From contig JAXCGZ010007628.1 in the NCBI GenBank assembly GCA_037179515.1, forward strand, positions 95,340 to 159,339: DNA of 64,000 nucleotides, given 5' to 3'. The position numbers were made by a program, and so were the translations under genes. The notes below the pieces were generated by a model. That model worked only from the letters and a program-made list of their open reading frames with translations. It was not told where the DNA came from and made no database searches. The DNA comes from Halocaridina rubra (taxonomy: Eukaryota; Arthropoda; Malacostraca; Decapoda; Atyidae). This document shows, piece after piece, positions 23,815 to 64,000 of the stretch (positions within the stretch are counted from its first letter, which is position 1; every line of letters begins with the position of its first letter).

Positions 23815-24005
23815 ATTTCACTCTACCAAGTAATCTTTCCTTTTTTGAAGGAGGGGGATTGAACACTTCCTCGGTGTTCCCCATCATTGACTAAATGGGG
23901 CTTAGCGAGGGGGAAAGAGAATCTCCTGCTCTGTATTTTCTCTTCCCAAAGAGTCAGAGTATTTTGCCTTGACTCAGCTACTCCCTTTATAAGGGGAAAA
24001 TAACT
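23815..24005 (-). repeat. Interspersed repeat family C, long form
   Basis: 'gactaaatggggcttagcga', then 'agagtcagagtattttgcct', then 'gactcagctactccctttat'. The same order occurs at 28.85 and 55.37 kb. Confidence 0.6.
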
Positions 24006-24636
24006 CATGTACAGTATATAGATATACAGTATAGTATATTGGTACGCAGTGGCAATGCACAATAAAAGGTGGGGTTATGTGGGTTTGTTAGATAACGGTT
24101 ATACACTTCATAACACCTTTTAATGAAGCAGGTAATCTTTTCTCACTTAAAATGTTATATAGTTGAATTTTGTGTTTTTTTCAGTTGATTATTACTATAC
24201 CCGTCCAGTATTCCTATTTTGTGGATGTTGATATAGGTTTTATGACCAAAAGAGGAACTTGCCAATTTCAGTGTATGTGAAATATGAAGTATTTGTAATT
24301 TCTCGGTCAGTTTTTGACATAAGTATTGTTCCTTTGTAGTAATTATTTTGATTTGCTTGACATATATAGATACCATAAGGAAAATATTATAATTTAAGTT
24401 GGAAAATGAACTATGTTTCACCAGCTATGATAAACTGTTCAGTACTTGTTTGAAGCATTGTTTATCGCTCAGTATTTTCTTTAATTTAGTGGAAAAATTG
24501 AATCTTGTAAAAATTAGTAACCCCCCTTAATTTAGATAAGCACATTAAATATTTGGTTTGAATAACCTTTGAGCACCCTCTGGGGTTACTCTTCTGTATA
24601 AGTTCCAAGAAATCAATTTTAAATTATTAGCACTAT

Positions 24637-27600
24637 ATGCCTAAGTATTGTAACTATTGTTTCAGATTGGAATATTACGTATCTGAAATGGAAATCCCAT
24701 TTTTCGTTACTTGTGGAAGAGGCTTGGATCAGTTTGTCATTGATGAGATATATGAAAAATTTCCAAAAGCTCTCAATGTCCACTCTCTTGGCGAAGGAAA
24801 AGTTGCCTTTGCTATTAGAGCTGCCTTAGTTGCTGATAATTGCAAGATATCAGAAAATTGCTCAGTGCCTGAGAACAAAACTTTTGAAACAGATGTGACT
24901 CACCATGAGGCTGGCAGCTTAGAGTCCATAGCAGCAGTTTACAGACTGAAACTAGTAGAAAGGATTTTCTATTTGATTCATTGCGAAAATGTTCGAGATA
25001 ACTACATTGGTAAGTAGTCAAAAGTTACCCAATTGTGATACTTTTTAATAGTTATATTTGCTTTCTCTCTCTTGATTTCATTGGATATTTTACAGTAATA
25101 CTGTACTAAATATATTTACCTATCACTGTGTTACTTACTTCCTCTTTTGTTTTTATTGCCGTGTCTTGAGCTTCTTTATTATATTTAATTATCATTCTGA
25201 ATGTTAAACCGGCCTTTTTTCTTATTTTTATTTTTTACTTAAAAATAGTTGTATGCATTTGACCATGGATGATTATTATGGCTGTGAAAAAAATTTACCT
25301 CTACACTCAAAGGAAAAGTACTTTTAAGTTTTCTGTACTGTATATATACAGTACATATAACACAGGGAAGTTAGTATTTTGTAATGTGTTACAATATATA
25401 TACAGTATCTCTATTTTGGGCATACTTACCTTAAGTATATTTTCATCGTTGAGTTCTTTCATGATATGTTCTTTGCTTCAGAACAGTTCACATTATGCCG
25501 CACTTATTGATATTACTCTTTTGTATTTTATTCCGAAAGAGCTAAAAGGAGTGATTGAGATATATTAGCTTCTGGCAAATGTGAGTGATTTGACTCGACC
25601 AACCCCTTACAAGGGGAATGTCAGCCATGATAAATGTATGTATGTATGTTTAATAGATTTCTCTTATATATAAGAAGTTTATCCCAAAGAGTTTGCAAGA
25701 CTGTTTCATATATTATCTATTTCTTTTTCTCTCATTTTCCAGATGAAAATAATCTCAGGACCATTATAGGAACAAAAGACTTGAACAGTATTGCAAGTCT
25801 GGTAGTGAGCTTAAAGAAGCAACACATATCTCAGGAAGTTTCAAAAAACTGCTGTGAGCCAAAATCTTGCCAAGGAACTTTGAATTGGAAAGCAAAAAAG
25901 GATAAGATTAAGAATTATATGAACTCTGTGACCTATAATGATAAAGAAATGCAAAACAGAGTTAATGAGAGTAACTTGAAGAGGCCAAACGACCTTGCTG
26001 ATTGCAATAACATTTCTCCTTCCAAGAAAATATGTGAGATGGACAGTGAATGTTGTTCCAAGAGTTCGTTCTCTGAAGTTCACGAAAATATTTATGATGA
26101 AAAACCTGAAAATATATCATCATCACTTATAAAACCTGAAGATTCATATTGTGATCCCAAAGCACTTGTAGCTGTAAAGAATAAGGAATCATGTCAGTGT
26201 ATCTTAAAACTATCCAATTCAAAAGGTATTTGTATGTGTGTTAGGGAAAAAGCCTCTTTACCTTATGATAACCAACCTAAGTTTCAAGATCAACATAAAA
26301 ATTATTCCCTTGTGACGTTTAGAATATCAAGTAGAATTAGTGGTAAGCACAAGAGACTCTTGTCATATTCATCTGTGATAGCTGTGTTTGTTAAATTCAT
26401 GGAAGATTGCAAGTATGGATGGGTCACAGAATGGATAAATCCTACTTTAGACTTTTATGTGAATGTGACTGATTCACATTTTCTTATAGGTATGTACACC
26501 ATTAATTTATTTTATTAGTACAGACTGATTAAGTATTTTTGGGGGGTTGCAGTAGCTTAGTGGTAAGAATACTCAACTCAGGAAGTGACAAACCTGTGTT
26601 TGTACCCACGTGCGGCAGTAGGAATGGCATCCAGCCTTAATTCCCTAGTTGCAAAACTCTGTCAATCCCCTTTCAATGGATATTAATAGTGACACAGATT
26701 GGCAAACAGTTACGGTCTGGGGAAATGATGGACTTGCATTCGAGCCAACAGCAGGACGTTTTGAAGGGCATCCATCTTTGATTTGTTCTGCAATCTGAAT
26801 TTGTCCACCCTCAAATGTGGACTAATGGTGACACATAAAACGTAAAAAGTAAATATTGACTTGACTAATACTGGAGTTATATCCCTCATTTCCAAGTTAT
26901 ATTTACTGTATCTTACGTTGCTGAGCTTCATATTTTGCAGTACAGTACTTAATTTAACATGTATTTATTATTCACTTGTATTTAATGGTATTTGATACTT
27001 TCTAGTTAGTTTCCCCATATCACTCACTTGACTATCATAGAAAGAGAGATGTCTTTTCACCTTAAGCTCAAAAAGTTTTTACGTTACCAAATTATGATTG
27101 CCATGAATTAATATCACTTTGCTAGATCAAGTAGATTTAATTACAATTTGCAAGGGCTGAATAATTTATTACAATGAAAAATTAAAGTTATTTTACAAGT
27201 TCTGAATTATCATCCGCAGGTGTAACTCTTTCCAAGGAACCTCTGTCGCTCCGCCCATATATCACCCACATTACTTTACGTTCCACTATTTCCCATTTGA
27301 TGGCCAAGCTTTGCAAGATATCTTCAGGAGGTATTTTACTAGATCCTATGTGTGGAGGGGGCACCATTTTGGTTGAAGCTGCTAAGTGTTTCAAGGTTTG
27401 TAATTTGTTCAGTTCACAATATCAGGATGATTTCAGTTTCCTTTGTAGAGTTTTTTTTAAGCACTAAGCAACACCTAGTACAAAGGTTTCTACAAATATT
27501 GACTTTAGCAAGTTAACCAAAGAGCAACGACTCAGGTTATGAATGTAATGAGTTCAAGTAAGCTTATTTGCAGATGTATGTTTGACCTAGAGATGTAATC

Positions 27601-30600
27601 AATTGTAACCATTAAGTACATTGGGGTATATTATTAGTTGTTTGCCTTTTTATTTGTCACTATTAACCCCATTATGAGGATGAAAACAGACAGGCTGTGG
27701 GGTGGGGAAATAAGGCCTGATCCTTCCCTTAGACTCAGCTGTGGGCTAGATTGTGGATCTATTACCTCCCAAGTCGAGTGCTCTAACCACTGTGTTACTT
27801 TGGTCTCCATATTAAAGCCTCTTAAATCTCAATGTGAACTTCCAAAATTACCTCAATAAAGAGGTCACCCATTGGTTTCTTTAAAATTAAATCGATACTT
27901 CAACGGTTACATTTATACATTGTATCATTGTTATTACTTAAGCTATATATGATATTTTTGTTTCCTTCAAAGAAACTATTTTCTATCTTATTGTACAGTT
28001 TCTTATGCAGAAAGAATAGTAATGAAATTAATAATTGAAGATATCACAAAAAATTTATATGAAGTTACGAGCGCCATGCCAACCTATGGAAAAACTCGCA
28101 AAATTTTATAGTGATCTTACCTTTAAGAAACATAATAAGGACTTGAAGTGGTTATCATATCTAATATTGTTTATACACATTCTTTTATCGCAGTCTGTAT
28201 TATTGCTGTATAGCTTGTGATACAGAAACTCGGATTTCTTATTTCTTTTTATTGTCAAGGATACAGTAGCTCAGTGGTAGAGTGTGCAAGTGGGGAAATG
28301 ACTAATGGAGGTTCAATCCCACTGCCATGCACTAAGAAGGGTATCTACCCTTAACTCCCCAGCTGCAAAATGTCTATGTTCACCCCCATTCAGTTGACAA
28401 CTAATTGCGACACGTAGAATGATGCTTTATATTCCCTTTATTGCATTATGAATATGATCCAACCATGCAGATGACTCTTGCTTTTCTCTAATTAATAATT
28501 TTTCAGGTTGGTTTGGTGATTGGAGGAGATATGAAAAGAGAGCAGTTAGCAGTAGCCAGATGCAATTTACTTGGCTTAGGAATTTCATTTAGTCTTATGC
28601 TTTGTCAGGCAATAAGTGAGTAAATTAAAAGTTATGCCTCTTTGATTTTATAAAAGACTCGAGGGTTTCCATTCATATGCCAGAGTAATGTTTTAAATAT
28701 CCATGCTCTAGAAGCATTACTTCCTAAAAGCAACATTATCCCCTTCAGTGACACTTTCTACCCCAAGTACGACTCGATACGAAAATCATGTCCAGTGTAT
28801 ATTTTATTTTAATTTTAGTTTTCAATGGTTATTTTTAAATTGCCCCCTTGGGAATCAAAAATATATTTTCCACATTCTTCTGCATGTCATAAAAGTCGAC
28901 TAAATGGTGTATAGCAAGGGGACATTCAACTCTCTCCTTTTATATTTCACCCACAGAGAGCCAAGGTTTTTGCTTTGACTCAGCTACCCTCCTTACAAGA
29001 GGGATTATGTCTTTTGTCAAAGATTTCTTAACTCTTGAGGTGTATTGGAATATGACGGATTCATATATCTGACATAATGTTGGGACAGCTTCACACCTTT
29101 TACACGCCCTTTTAGGTGAATAAGGAATTTTATTTACATTCCAGACATTCCTCTGAAGGACTGTTCCATAAATGCTGTGGTCTGTGATTTTCCTTTTGGC
29201 AAGAAGCATAAACTAAATGAAGATGAAAAGACCTTATTATATGGTGTGCTGAAAGAGTGCTCCAGGTAGGTTTTAATTGGTATTAAATGGAATTTGATGT
29301 ATGAAATTTGATTACAAAATTTACTCAGCACATTTGAAATTGTACCATTTTATTTATTTTTTTATCTTTTCTCTGCATTTACCTCATCAAATTGTTCCCC
29401 TGCTAGAGCCATCAGGTTTACAGTCTTTGACTTTTTGCAGCTGGGGCTTGTTACTTGGCTTAAGATAATAATAATAATTGATCTTTTTCATATCAGAGTT
29501 TTAATAGAGAAATTCAGGAAGAGTTACATTGTATGGCTCCCTCTTGAGCCTTAAGTAATAAGGGATACTAATAAATTATGTTTATTTTCTGTTTTTTAGA
29601 ATTTATGCATATTTAATGCATTGTAATTTTCAAGTTTTAGTACTTTGCTATTCTGTTACTTGAATATGCATGACAAGAAATATTACTTTTTCATCACATA
29701 AATATTGTGAGTTGTTGCTGCTTTATTTTGGTTCCGGTATGCCTTATATTGTATCAGGTTGTTTTTATTTTGTAAATATTGATATATTTGTCTAGGTATT
29801 TTCACTATAGGAAAACTTGCCTTTAACAATTTTAAAGCAGTATAGTTTTGTAAGTTGTTTTTCTCCTCAGGTTGAAATGATAATGTTATAATTATTTGAT
29901 TTATGGTTAGTTGAAGAAACAACATTACAGACAAGTAAATCCATTTCTAACTTGGAGACTTTACCCCCAGATCTTTAATAACTAACTTATTTAAACCCAG
30001 TGTAACCTAATATTATAGCAACAGTCAGATTATTTTTCTTAAATGGGGGCTCCCCATGTCCCCCTCTCATAGTTAGACATGTGAAGTATATTCAAAGATA
30101 GTCCAGAAATGTATTATCAGTCATATAGGCTTACTCTAGACTATTTCATATATTAGAGACTTTGTTCATCATTAGACCGTGAAACATTGATGGTCAACTT
30201 CGAAAAATCTAACATCAGTGCTTTCTACAACATTTCACCCAGTACCCAATAACATATTACTTTTTTTATTCTACGACAAAGATGCCGTACGGTAGATATA
30301 TTGAAGGCAATATCCTATTCTGAATATAATTGATGCCATTTATATCTTGGCAGTTTACTTTGAATATATATCATAGTTGTCCTCTCATACATTTGTTCCG
30401 GTAGATTGTTGAAAGCTGATGGAAGAGCTGTGTTATTGATTTCAGAACAACAGAGGAATATACTTGTGCACTTCTTGACATCAAACAAATCATCTGTTGA
30501 AAGTAAGTTATAGAGTCCTCATTTCTCACCTGAAGTAGCTAAGAGGAGTGAATGAAGTTTATATGGATGTGGTGAATGTGTATACTGTGACTCGACCACC

Positions 30601-31185
30601 CCTCTTACAAGGGGCATTGCAGCCATTGTATATGCATGTACTGTATTTCACCAAATTTCTAGCATCTTTTCTAAGCGAATCCCTATTTTAATTACTTGAT
30701 AGTACAATTGATTACAAAACTATTTCAGACGTACAGGAGCTTAAGATATATCTTCCTTCATATCATTTTGCCTAGAAAATACATATACGACTAAGTGGCA
30801 AAAAATCTGTAAGTCTTGAAGTCTTTTAAGATATTTTGCCTAGAAAATACATATACGACTAGGTGGCAAAAAATCTGTAAGTCTTGAAGTCTTTTAAGAT
30901 ATTTTGCCACCTCATTAAAAACTTAAGGGAAAAAGAAATATGTCTTTTCAGTTAAAGAAATATTCATGTATATTCATCATCTTTCATATCTTTGAAGCCA
31001 TCCAGACATGTCAGAATGCAGTACAGTGTTTTAAATGCAAGGAATAGATATGTCTAATAATGTCACTTATAGTAGTCTCTCTCTAATCTTTTGCAGGTAA
31101 TGAATTAAATCTGAATATAGAATTTGTTTATCCACTGTCCCTTGGAAGAACTGCTGCCCTTTTGGCAGTGTTGCTGAAAGTGTAA
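24637..31185 (+). CDS. THUMPD2: THUMPD2-type THUMP-domain RNA guanine-N2 methyltransferase, complete coding region in seven exons
   Basis: Human THUMPD2, with TRMT112, is known to make m2G in U6 snRNA. Exons are 24637-25009, 25743-26489, 27220-27395, 28507-28615, 29145-29265, 30405-30502 and 31097-31185, all in phase. The Met at 24688 (MEIPFF) gives 553 residues and fits the family start (FF.T.GRGL). An in-frame Met at 24637 would add 17 residues, but a good acceptor (ttgtttcag, ending 24665) lies between them, so 24688 is preferred. In the 553-residue numbering, FFVTCGRGL is at 5-13 and a poorly conserved, Lys/Cys-rich linker fills most of exon 2. A THUMP-like segment (about 315-360) follows, then the SAM-binding DPMCGGGT at 398-405 and the catalytic DFPFGKK at 466-472. 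The DFPFG form fits THUMPD2; I separate it from THUMPD3/TRMT11 by remembered motifs, not by alignment. Human THUMPD2 is 503 residues. Confidence 0.88.
25535..25630 (-). repeat. Interspersed repeat family C, partial
   Basis: 'aaagagctaaaaggagtgat' to 'ccccttacaaggggaatgtc', in THUMPD2 intron 1. Confidence 0.55.
26545..26708 (+). repeat. tRNA-derived SINE, family B
   Basis: Clear head 'gcagtagcttagtggtaaga', then 'gaagtgacaaacctgtgttt', 'ggcatccagccttaattccc' and 'gatattaatagtgacacaga'. It lies in THUMPD2 intron 2. Confidence 0.75.
26712..26852 (+). repeat. tRNA-derived SINE, family B, second copy in tandem, 5' truncated
   Basis: It begins around 'acggtctggggaaatgatgg', continues 'tcgagccaacagcaggacgt' and ends 'gtgacacataaaacgtaaa'. 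It directly follows the previous copy. Confidence 0.6.
27650..27812 (-). repeat. tRNA-derived SINE, family B
   Basis: Inverted copy ending in the head complement 'cccaagtcgagtgctctaac'. It lies in THUMPD2 intron 3. Confidence 0.7.
28256..28425 (+). repeat. tRNA-derived SINE, family B (intact internal promoter boxes)
   Basis: A-box 'tagctcagtggtagagtg' and B-box-like 'ggttcaatccc' are both well preserved, followed by the 'tgacaactaattgcgacacg' tail. It lies in THUMPD2 intron 3. Confidence 0.75.
28845..29015 (-). repeat. Interspersed repeat family C, long form
   Basis: 'gtcgactaaatggtgtatag', 'cccacagagagccaaggttt' and 'gactcagctaccctccttac'. It lies in THUMPD2 intron 4. Confidence 0.6.
30535..30640 (-). 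repeat. Interspersed repeat family C, partial
   Basis: 'gctaagaggagtgaatgaag' to 'gaccacccctcttacaaggg', in the last THUMPD2 intron. Confidence 0.55.
30767..30906. repeat. 68-bp tandem duplication
   Basis: A segment starting 'tttgcctagaaaatacatat' and containing 'ctgtaagtcttgaagtcttt' occurs twice, 68 bp apart, with about one visible mismatch, so it is recent. It lies in the last THUMPD2 intron. Confidence 0.85.
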
Positions 31186-31196
31186 TATACAGCATT

Positions 31197-31362
31197 TGTG
31201 CAGTAGCTCAATGGTAGAGTGCACGAATCTTGAAGTGACTAAAGAAGGTTCAATCCCATCATTGGACATTAGGAGTGGCATCCAGCCTCAGTCTCCCAAC
31301 TCAACAAGTTTGTGTCCACCCCTGTTATAATGGGGACTAATTGTGACACAAAACGGTGCCTG
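31197..31362 (+). repeat. tRNA-derived SINE, family B, in the THUMPD2 3'UTR
   Basis: The A-box 'tagctcaatggtagagtg' and B-box-like 'ggttcaatccc' are preserved, and the tail is 'actaattgtgacacaaaacg'. It starts about 12 bases after the THUMPD2 stop codon, so the mature mRNA almost certainly contains it. Confidence 0.75.
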
Positions 31363-31584
31363 AAAGAATTTTAGAAAAGCAAGACTTACGTATATTCCAG
31401 TGCAGAATTATTGTCCAATCTGCAACTACTGCCGAAGACAGTGAGTAATTTTTAAGTTAAATGAATATTTTCTTCAGGCATTAATTATAATGGTTAGAAT
31501 ATTATACTTTTTATGCTCTGCATATGAAAGAAGACGTGTGTTGATTATGAAAACAGAATTCTCATATATTTGAACAGAAGCAGG

Positions 31585-31715
31585 GAGCTAACAGTACAAT
31601 GGATGAAAATAAAGAGGAGGGGTTTCCTTATCCCCTTACTTTGTCCCATTTAGTCAACATTTATGACAGAGGAACACAGAGAAGATATTCTTCCCCCCTT
31701 AGGGGGAACGGAGAC
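31585..31715 (+). repeat. Interspersed repeat family C, distal block
   Basis: 'ccttactttgtcccatttag' and 'acacagagaagatattcttc' match the second block of the long form, as at 11.27-11.35 kb. A possible AATAAA for THUMPD2 lies at 31608-31613. Confidence 0.5.
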
Positions 31716-32215
31716 CTTATAAGTAATTGATATACTCATATTATTCCGACAGAACATCCATGTTGTGTACCGTATTCTGCACTTACAGATATTTCAGTTG
31801 AGTTGCACCCAAAATATATATTGATAGAATTCCATTGTACTCTATCACAGGTCTGAGAATCATACTTGATCTCATGCCACATACTTAGATGACACTGTCT
31901 GATGGGACAGAACCATGGAAATTCATTATCTTTGTTCCTGTATCTGTAGATTTCTGAAATTTTGCAAATTTTTTTGATATGTTTTTATTAGAAAATACCT
32001 CTCAGTATTCTAGTGTAGTGTTGCTTTGTGTGAATGTAGATAACATGTGAAAAATTGCAGTTATTAATAGGACAGCTGCAGATTTTCTCATGAAAGGGCC
32101 CAAGATAAAATTGTAACAGTGTTTCTATATTTGCTAGTACAAACACTACTGAAACCGTTTTTGTACTTGAAGTTTTAGTCTCATTTAGCTGAAGGATAAT
32201 TTTATTTCCCTAAAA

Positions 32216-35727
<3,512 letters not shown>

Positions 35728-36062
35728 AAATAATGGTACATACATACATCAGTTTTCTTATTGAAAATTTAGGATTATCCTTCATATTTGTAAGTGGCTT
35801 AGTTTTTTTTTTAGTCATATAATTTCTTCCATTATTATTTAACAAATATTAAGCATGGAATTTGGGACTATATATTTAAATCATACATTCAGAAACGCTG
35901 TGCAGTTTAGTTTACGATGCCTACTTAAAGTATTTTAGTGTAGAATTCATACGTTAATTTAGAGTAAACTGGAATTCGATATTCACTTTTGATATTTCTA
36001 TAGTCCAATCCTATTTGGTGTCGTAGAATTTTAGCATTGGCTTTAAAATGTATGCAAAGGCA

Positions 36063-36068
36063 AATAAA
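36063..36068 (+). terminator. Candidate poly(A) signal of the LRR gene
   Basis: AATAAA about 335 bp after the LRR stop codon at 35727. Confidence 0.4.
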
Positions 36069-36280
36069 TGCATATTACGTATCTAAAATTTATTTGTCAG
36101 TTGGATACATTTAAATGCTGACCTTAGAAAACTGCATAGATTGCGAGAAAGGTAAAAATTAGCACAAAGCCTTGAAACATAAATTTTACAAGTTGAAATG
36201 CATGTATATTGAAGTTTTTCAACAGGCATTTTCAGTCAGCGTATGAAAAATTGTATCTAACTAATGATGTCTCTGTTGTC

Positions 36281-36286
36281 TTTATT
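36281..36286 (-). terminator. Candidate poly(A) signal of NCKAP1
   Basis: TTTATT on the plus strand (AATAAA on the minus strand), about 220 bp beyond the NCKAP1 stop. A second one lies at 36089-36094. If the second is used, the tails of the two convergent genes would almost touch or overlap. Confidence 0.35.
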
Positions 36287-36507
36287 TTTATGAAAAAGTT
36301 TAGTCAAGATGTGGATTTTCTTGCATACATATGAAATATAAAGAACTAAGGAAGGACAGAAAAATGACTACAATGACACAGGCAATGGGACTACCAGTTT
36401 TATATTATCTATGTACAGTATCTAAATATTACTTATATAAAGCATCATTTTAAAAAATCAGGTGGGATTCATTGCTTTTCCAAATCACCTATTTCTGGAG
36501 AAGAATG

Positions 36508-62145
<25,638 letters not shown>

Positions 62146-62395
62146 CTGTGAATGGGTAAAAATATATTTAAAAATTGGAGAAACAGGCTAGTTATATATT
62201 AGATTATTATTCTAAGAAAACTTAGATAAAATATCTCTTGGGTTTTGGGTAAAAATATCCAAAAATTGGAGAAACATTCTAGCTCCATATCAGACTTTTT
62301 TTTCGATGTAAAATTAGAAAAAATTACATTTGAGTCGTGGATATAAATATACTTAAAAATTGGAGAAACATTCTAGCTTAATATTACATTGCATT
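62146..62395 (-). repeat. NCKAP1: Three diverged tandem copies of the sequence upstream of an NCKAP1 splice acceptor
   Basis: 'aaaaattgg' plus 'agaaaca' recurs at 62170, 62261 and 62355 (spacings 91 and 94). The copy nearest the exon contains the working polypyrimidine tract and CAG acceptor at 62146. Confidence 0.75.
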
Positions 62396-62562
62396 TTCGT
62401 GCAAACTCATTCAAATATACATATGAAAATTTCAAGGAGTAGCTGATATAGCTTGCATACATCTATTCTAGAAATTTATAAATCAGTATTAAAAATTACA
62501 AATGTGTTGTCAATGTAAACTTATCCATGGCAGTAACATACGAGGTAATATAAATTGCAATA

Positions 62563-63864
62563 CAGTGTTACCCCGGTTATTCGCGTTTCTTGGTTCGCGT
62601 TCTCACTCTATCGCATTTTTTTTTTTTTATAAATTATTATTTTATTTTATGGGTATACGCAAAAATATTAAAATATTGAAAAAAAAAAAAATTTCAGTAT
62701 TTTAATTTTTTATTGGAAATGAAAATTTACGTTGCTTGCTGTTATTTATAATGTAAAGGGTGTTTTTTTAACAGTGCAGGGAGGGTTTATACAGTTTGTA
62801 AACGAAAAAATAATTGTAAAAGAGTATGTGTGTCACGTCATCATCACCTCATTCACCGTAATTTTATCTATCACTTTCATAAAAATTTACGTTGCGTGCT
62901 GTTATTTATAATGTAAAGGGTGTTTTTTTAACAGTGCAGGGAGGGTTTATACAGTACGTAAACGAAAAAATAATTGTAAATGAGTATGTATGTCACGTCA
63001 TCATCACCTCATTCACCGTAATTTTATCTATCACTTTCATAAAAATTTACGTTGCTTGCTGTTATTTATAATGTAAAGGGTGTTTTTTTAACAGTTCAGG
63101 GAGGGTTTATACAGTACGTAAACGAAAAAATAATTGTAAATGAGTATGTATGTCACGTTATCATCACCTCATTCACCGTAATTTTATCTATCACTTTCAT
63201 AAAAATTTACGTTGCTTGCTGTTATTTATAATGTAAAGGGTGTTTTTTTAACAGTGCAGGAAGGTTTTATACAGTACGTAAACGAAAAAATAATTGTAAA
63301 TGAGTATGTATGTCACGTCATCATCATCACATTCATGGTAAGTTTTCCTATCACTTTCATAAAAATTTACATTGCTTGCTGTTATTTATAATGTAAAGGG
63401 TGTTTTTTTAACAGTGCAGGGAGGGTTTATACAGTACATAAACGAAAAAATAATTGTAAATGAGTATGTATGTCACGTCATCATCACCTCATTCACCGTA
63501 AGTTTATCTATCACTTTCATAAAAATTTACGTTGCTTGCTGTTATTTATAACGTAAAGAATGTTTTTTTAACAGTGCAGGTTTATACAGTACATAAACGA
63601 AAAAATAATTGTAAATGAGTATGTATGTCACGTCATCATCACATTCACGGTAAGTTTTCCTATCACTTTCATATAAATTTCGCTTGCATGCTGTTATCTA
63701 TGAAGTAAAGGGTGGTATGTTAACAGTACAGGGACAGTTTATACAGTGTAAACGTAAAAATATATTAAAATATCTATGTACATATAGGCTGATCCTACTT
63801 CGCGGATTTCCTGGTTCGCGCCGGGTCCCGGCACCGAACTACCGCGATAAGTGAAGAAACACTG
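62563..63864. mobile_element. Non-autonomous pogo/Tigger-like (Tc1-mariner superfamily) element
   Basis: The 1302-bp unit begins CAGTGTTACCCC and ends in the complement of CAGTGTTTCTTC. It is flanked on both sides by TA (62561-62562 and 63865-63866), the target duplication of this superfamily. The ends share CAGTGTT and a TTAT-CGCG stretch a few bases in, and 'gtttcttggttcgcg' / 'atttcctggttcgcg' occurs near both ends. There is no transposase frame. It lies in the NCKAP1 intron upstream of the first visible exon. The superfamily call rests on remembered terminus style and the TA duplication. Confidence 0.65.
62721..63760. repeat. 160-bp tandem array inside the pogo/Tigger-like element
   Basis: 'gttgcttgctgttatttata' or its one-base variants recur at 62731, 62891, 63051, 63211, 63371 and 63531, exactly 160 bp apart. 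A seventh, shortened and diverged copy follows near 63682. Identity between the first six is very high. No coding potential was seen. Confidence 0.95.
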
Positions 63865-64000
63865 TACCTCTAAATACAAGCTGACGAACTACTTATTGTA
63901 CAGTAAAAGCCTGTTAGGCTCGAATACAAAAGTATTTGCAATCTGGGCAAAGGTATTACAAATTATCAGATAAGCTAATCAATTGAAAACAGTAACACAG

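Noticed and set aside
24637..24687. Upstream Met as the THUMPD2 start
   Set aside because: It is kept as the outer coding limit. The splice acceptor at 24665 and the family N-terminus favour 24688, so the 17-residue extension is probably not translated.
28256..28330. Possible functional tRNA gene
   Set aside because: The A and B boxes are good, but there is no matching acceptor or anticodon stem, and the sequence continues into the SINE B body found at about 20 other places.

Overview
This is 64 kb of an AT-rich, intron-rich animal nuclear genome. Small exons with GT-AG introns, long (TA)n, (CT)n and (ATT)n microsatellites, several tRNA-derived SINE families and short TTAGG-like runs point to an arthropod. 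A decapod crustacean is my best guess, but it is inferred from style and not proven. No bacterial, viral or organellar segment was seen. The individual ORFs are mostly single exons or repeat shadows. I joined exons by hand using splice sites, phase continuity and remembered family sequence.

Layout. About 0-6 kb: repeats and a candidate housekeeping-type promoter with a 5'UTR exon near 2.65-2.78 kb. 6.0-13.2 kb (+): a complete nine-exon RASSF7/RASSF8-type Ras-association scaffold, then a 3'UTR with stem-loops. 14.1-24.6 kb: no gene recognised, only repeats and minisatellites. 24.6-31.2 kb (+): a seven-exon THUMPD2-type THUMP-domain methyltransferase. 32.2-35.7 kb (+): a six-exon secreted leucine-rich-repeat protein whose tiny first exon is a 14-codon signal peptide. 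36.5-62.1 kb (-): 24 coding exons of NCKAP1/Hem, the WAVE-complex subunit. Its first coding exon, about 36 residues, lies beyond the right edge. The LRR gene and NCKAP1 converge tail to tail, with about 780 bp between stop codons.

The genes have no obvious common pathway. RASSF8 acts at cell junctions and NCKAP1 in branched-actin assembly; THUMPD2 modifies U6 snRNA; the LRR protein has no assigned role. The neighbourhood looks like ordinary gene order, not a functional cluster.

The most unusual structures are non-coding. (1) A roughly 43-bp minisatellite at the start of one NCKAP1 intron has copied the exon end and its 5' splice site about seven times. (2) A 1.3-kb TA-flanked element with pogo/Tigger-like ends carries six copies of an exact 160-bp tandem repeat. 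(3) A triplication covers the region just upstream of an NCKAP1 splice acceptor. No new gene system is evident.
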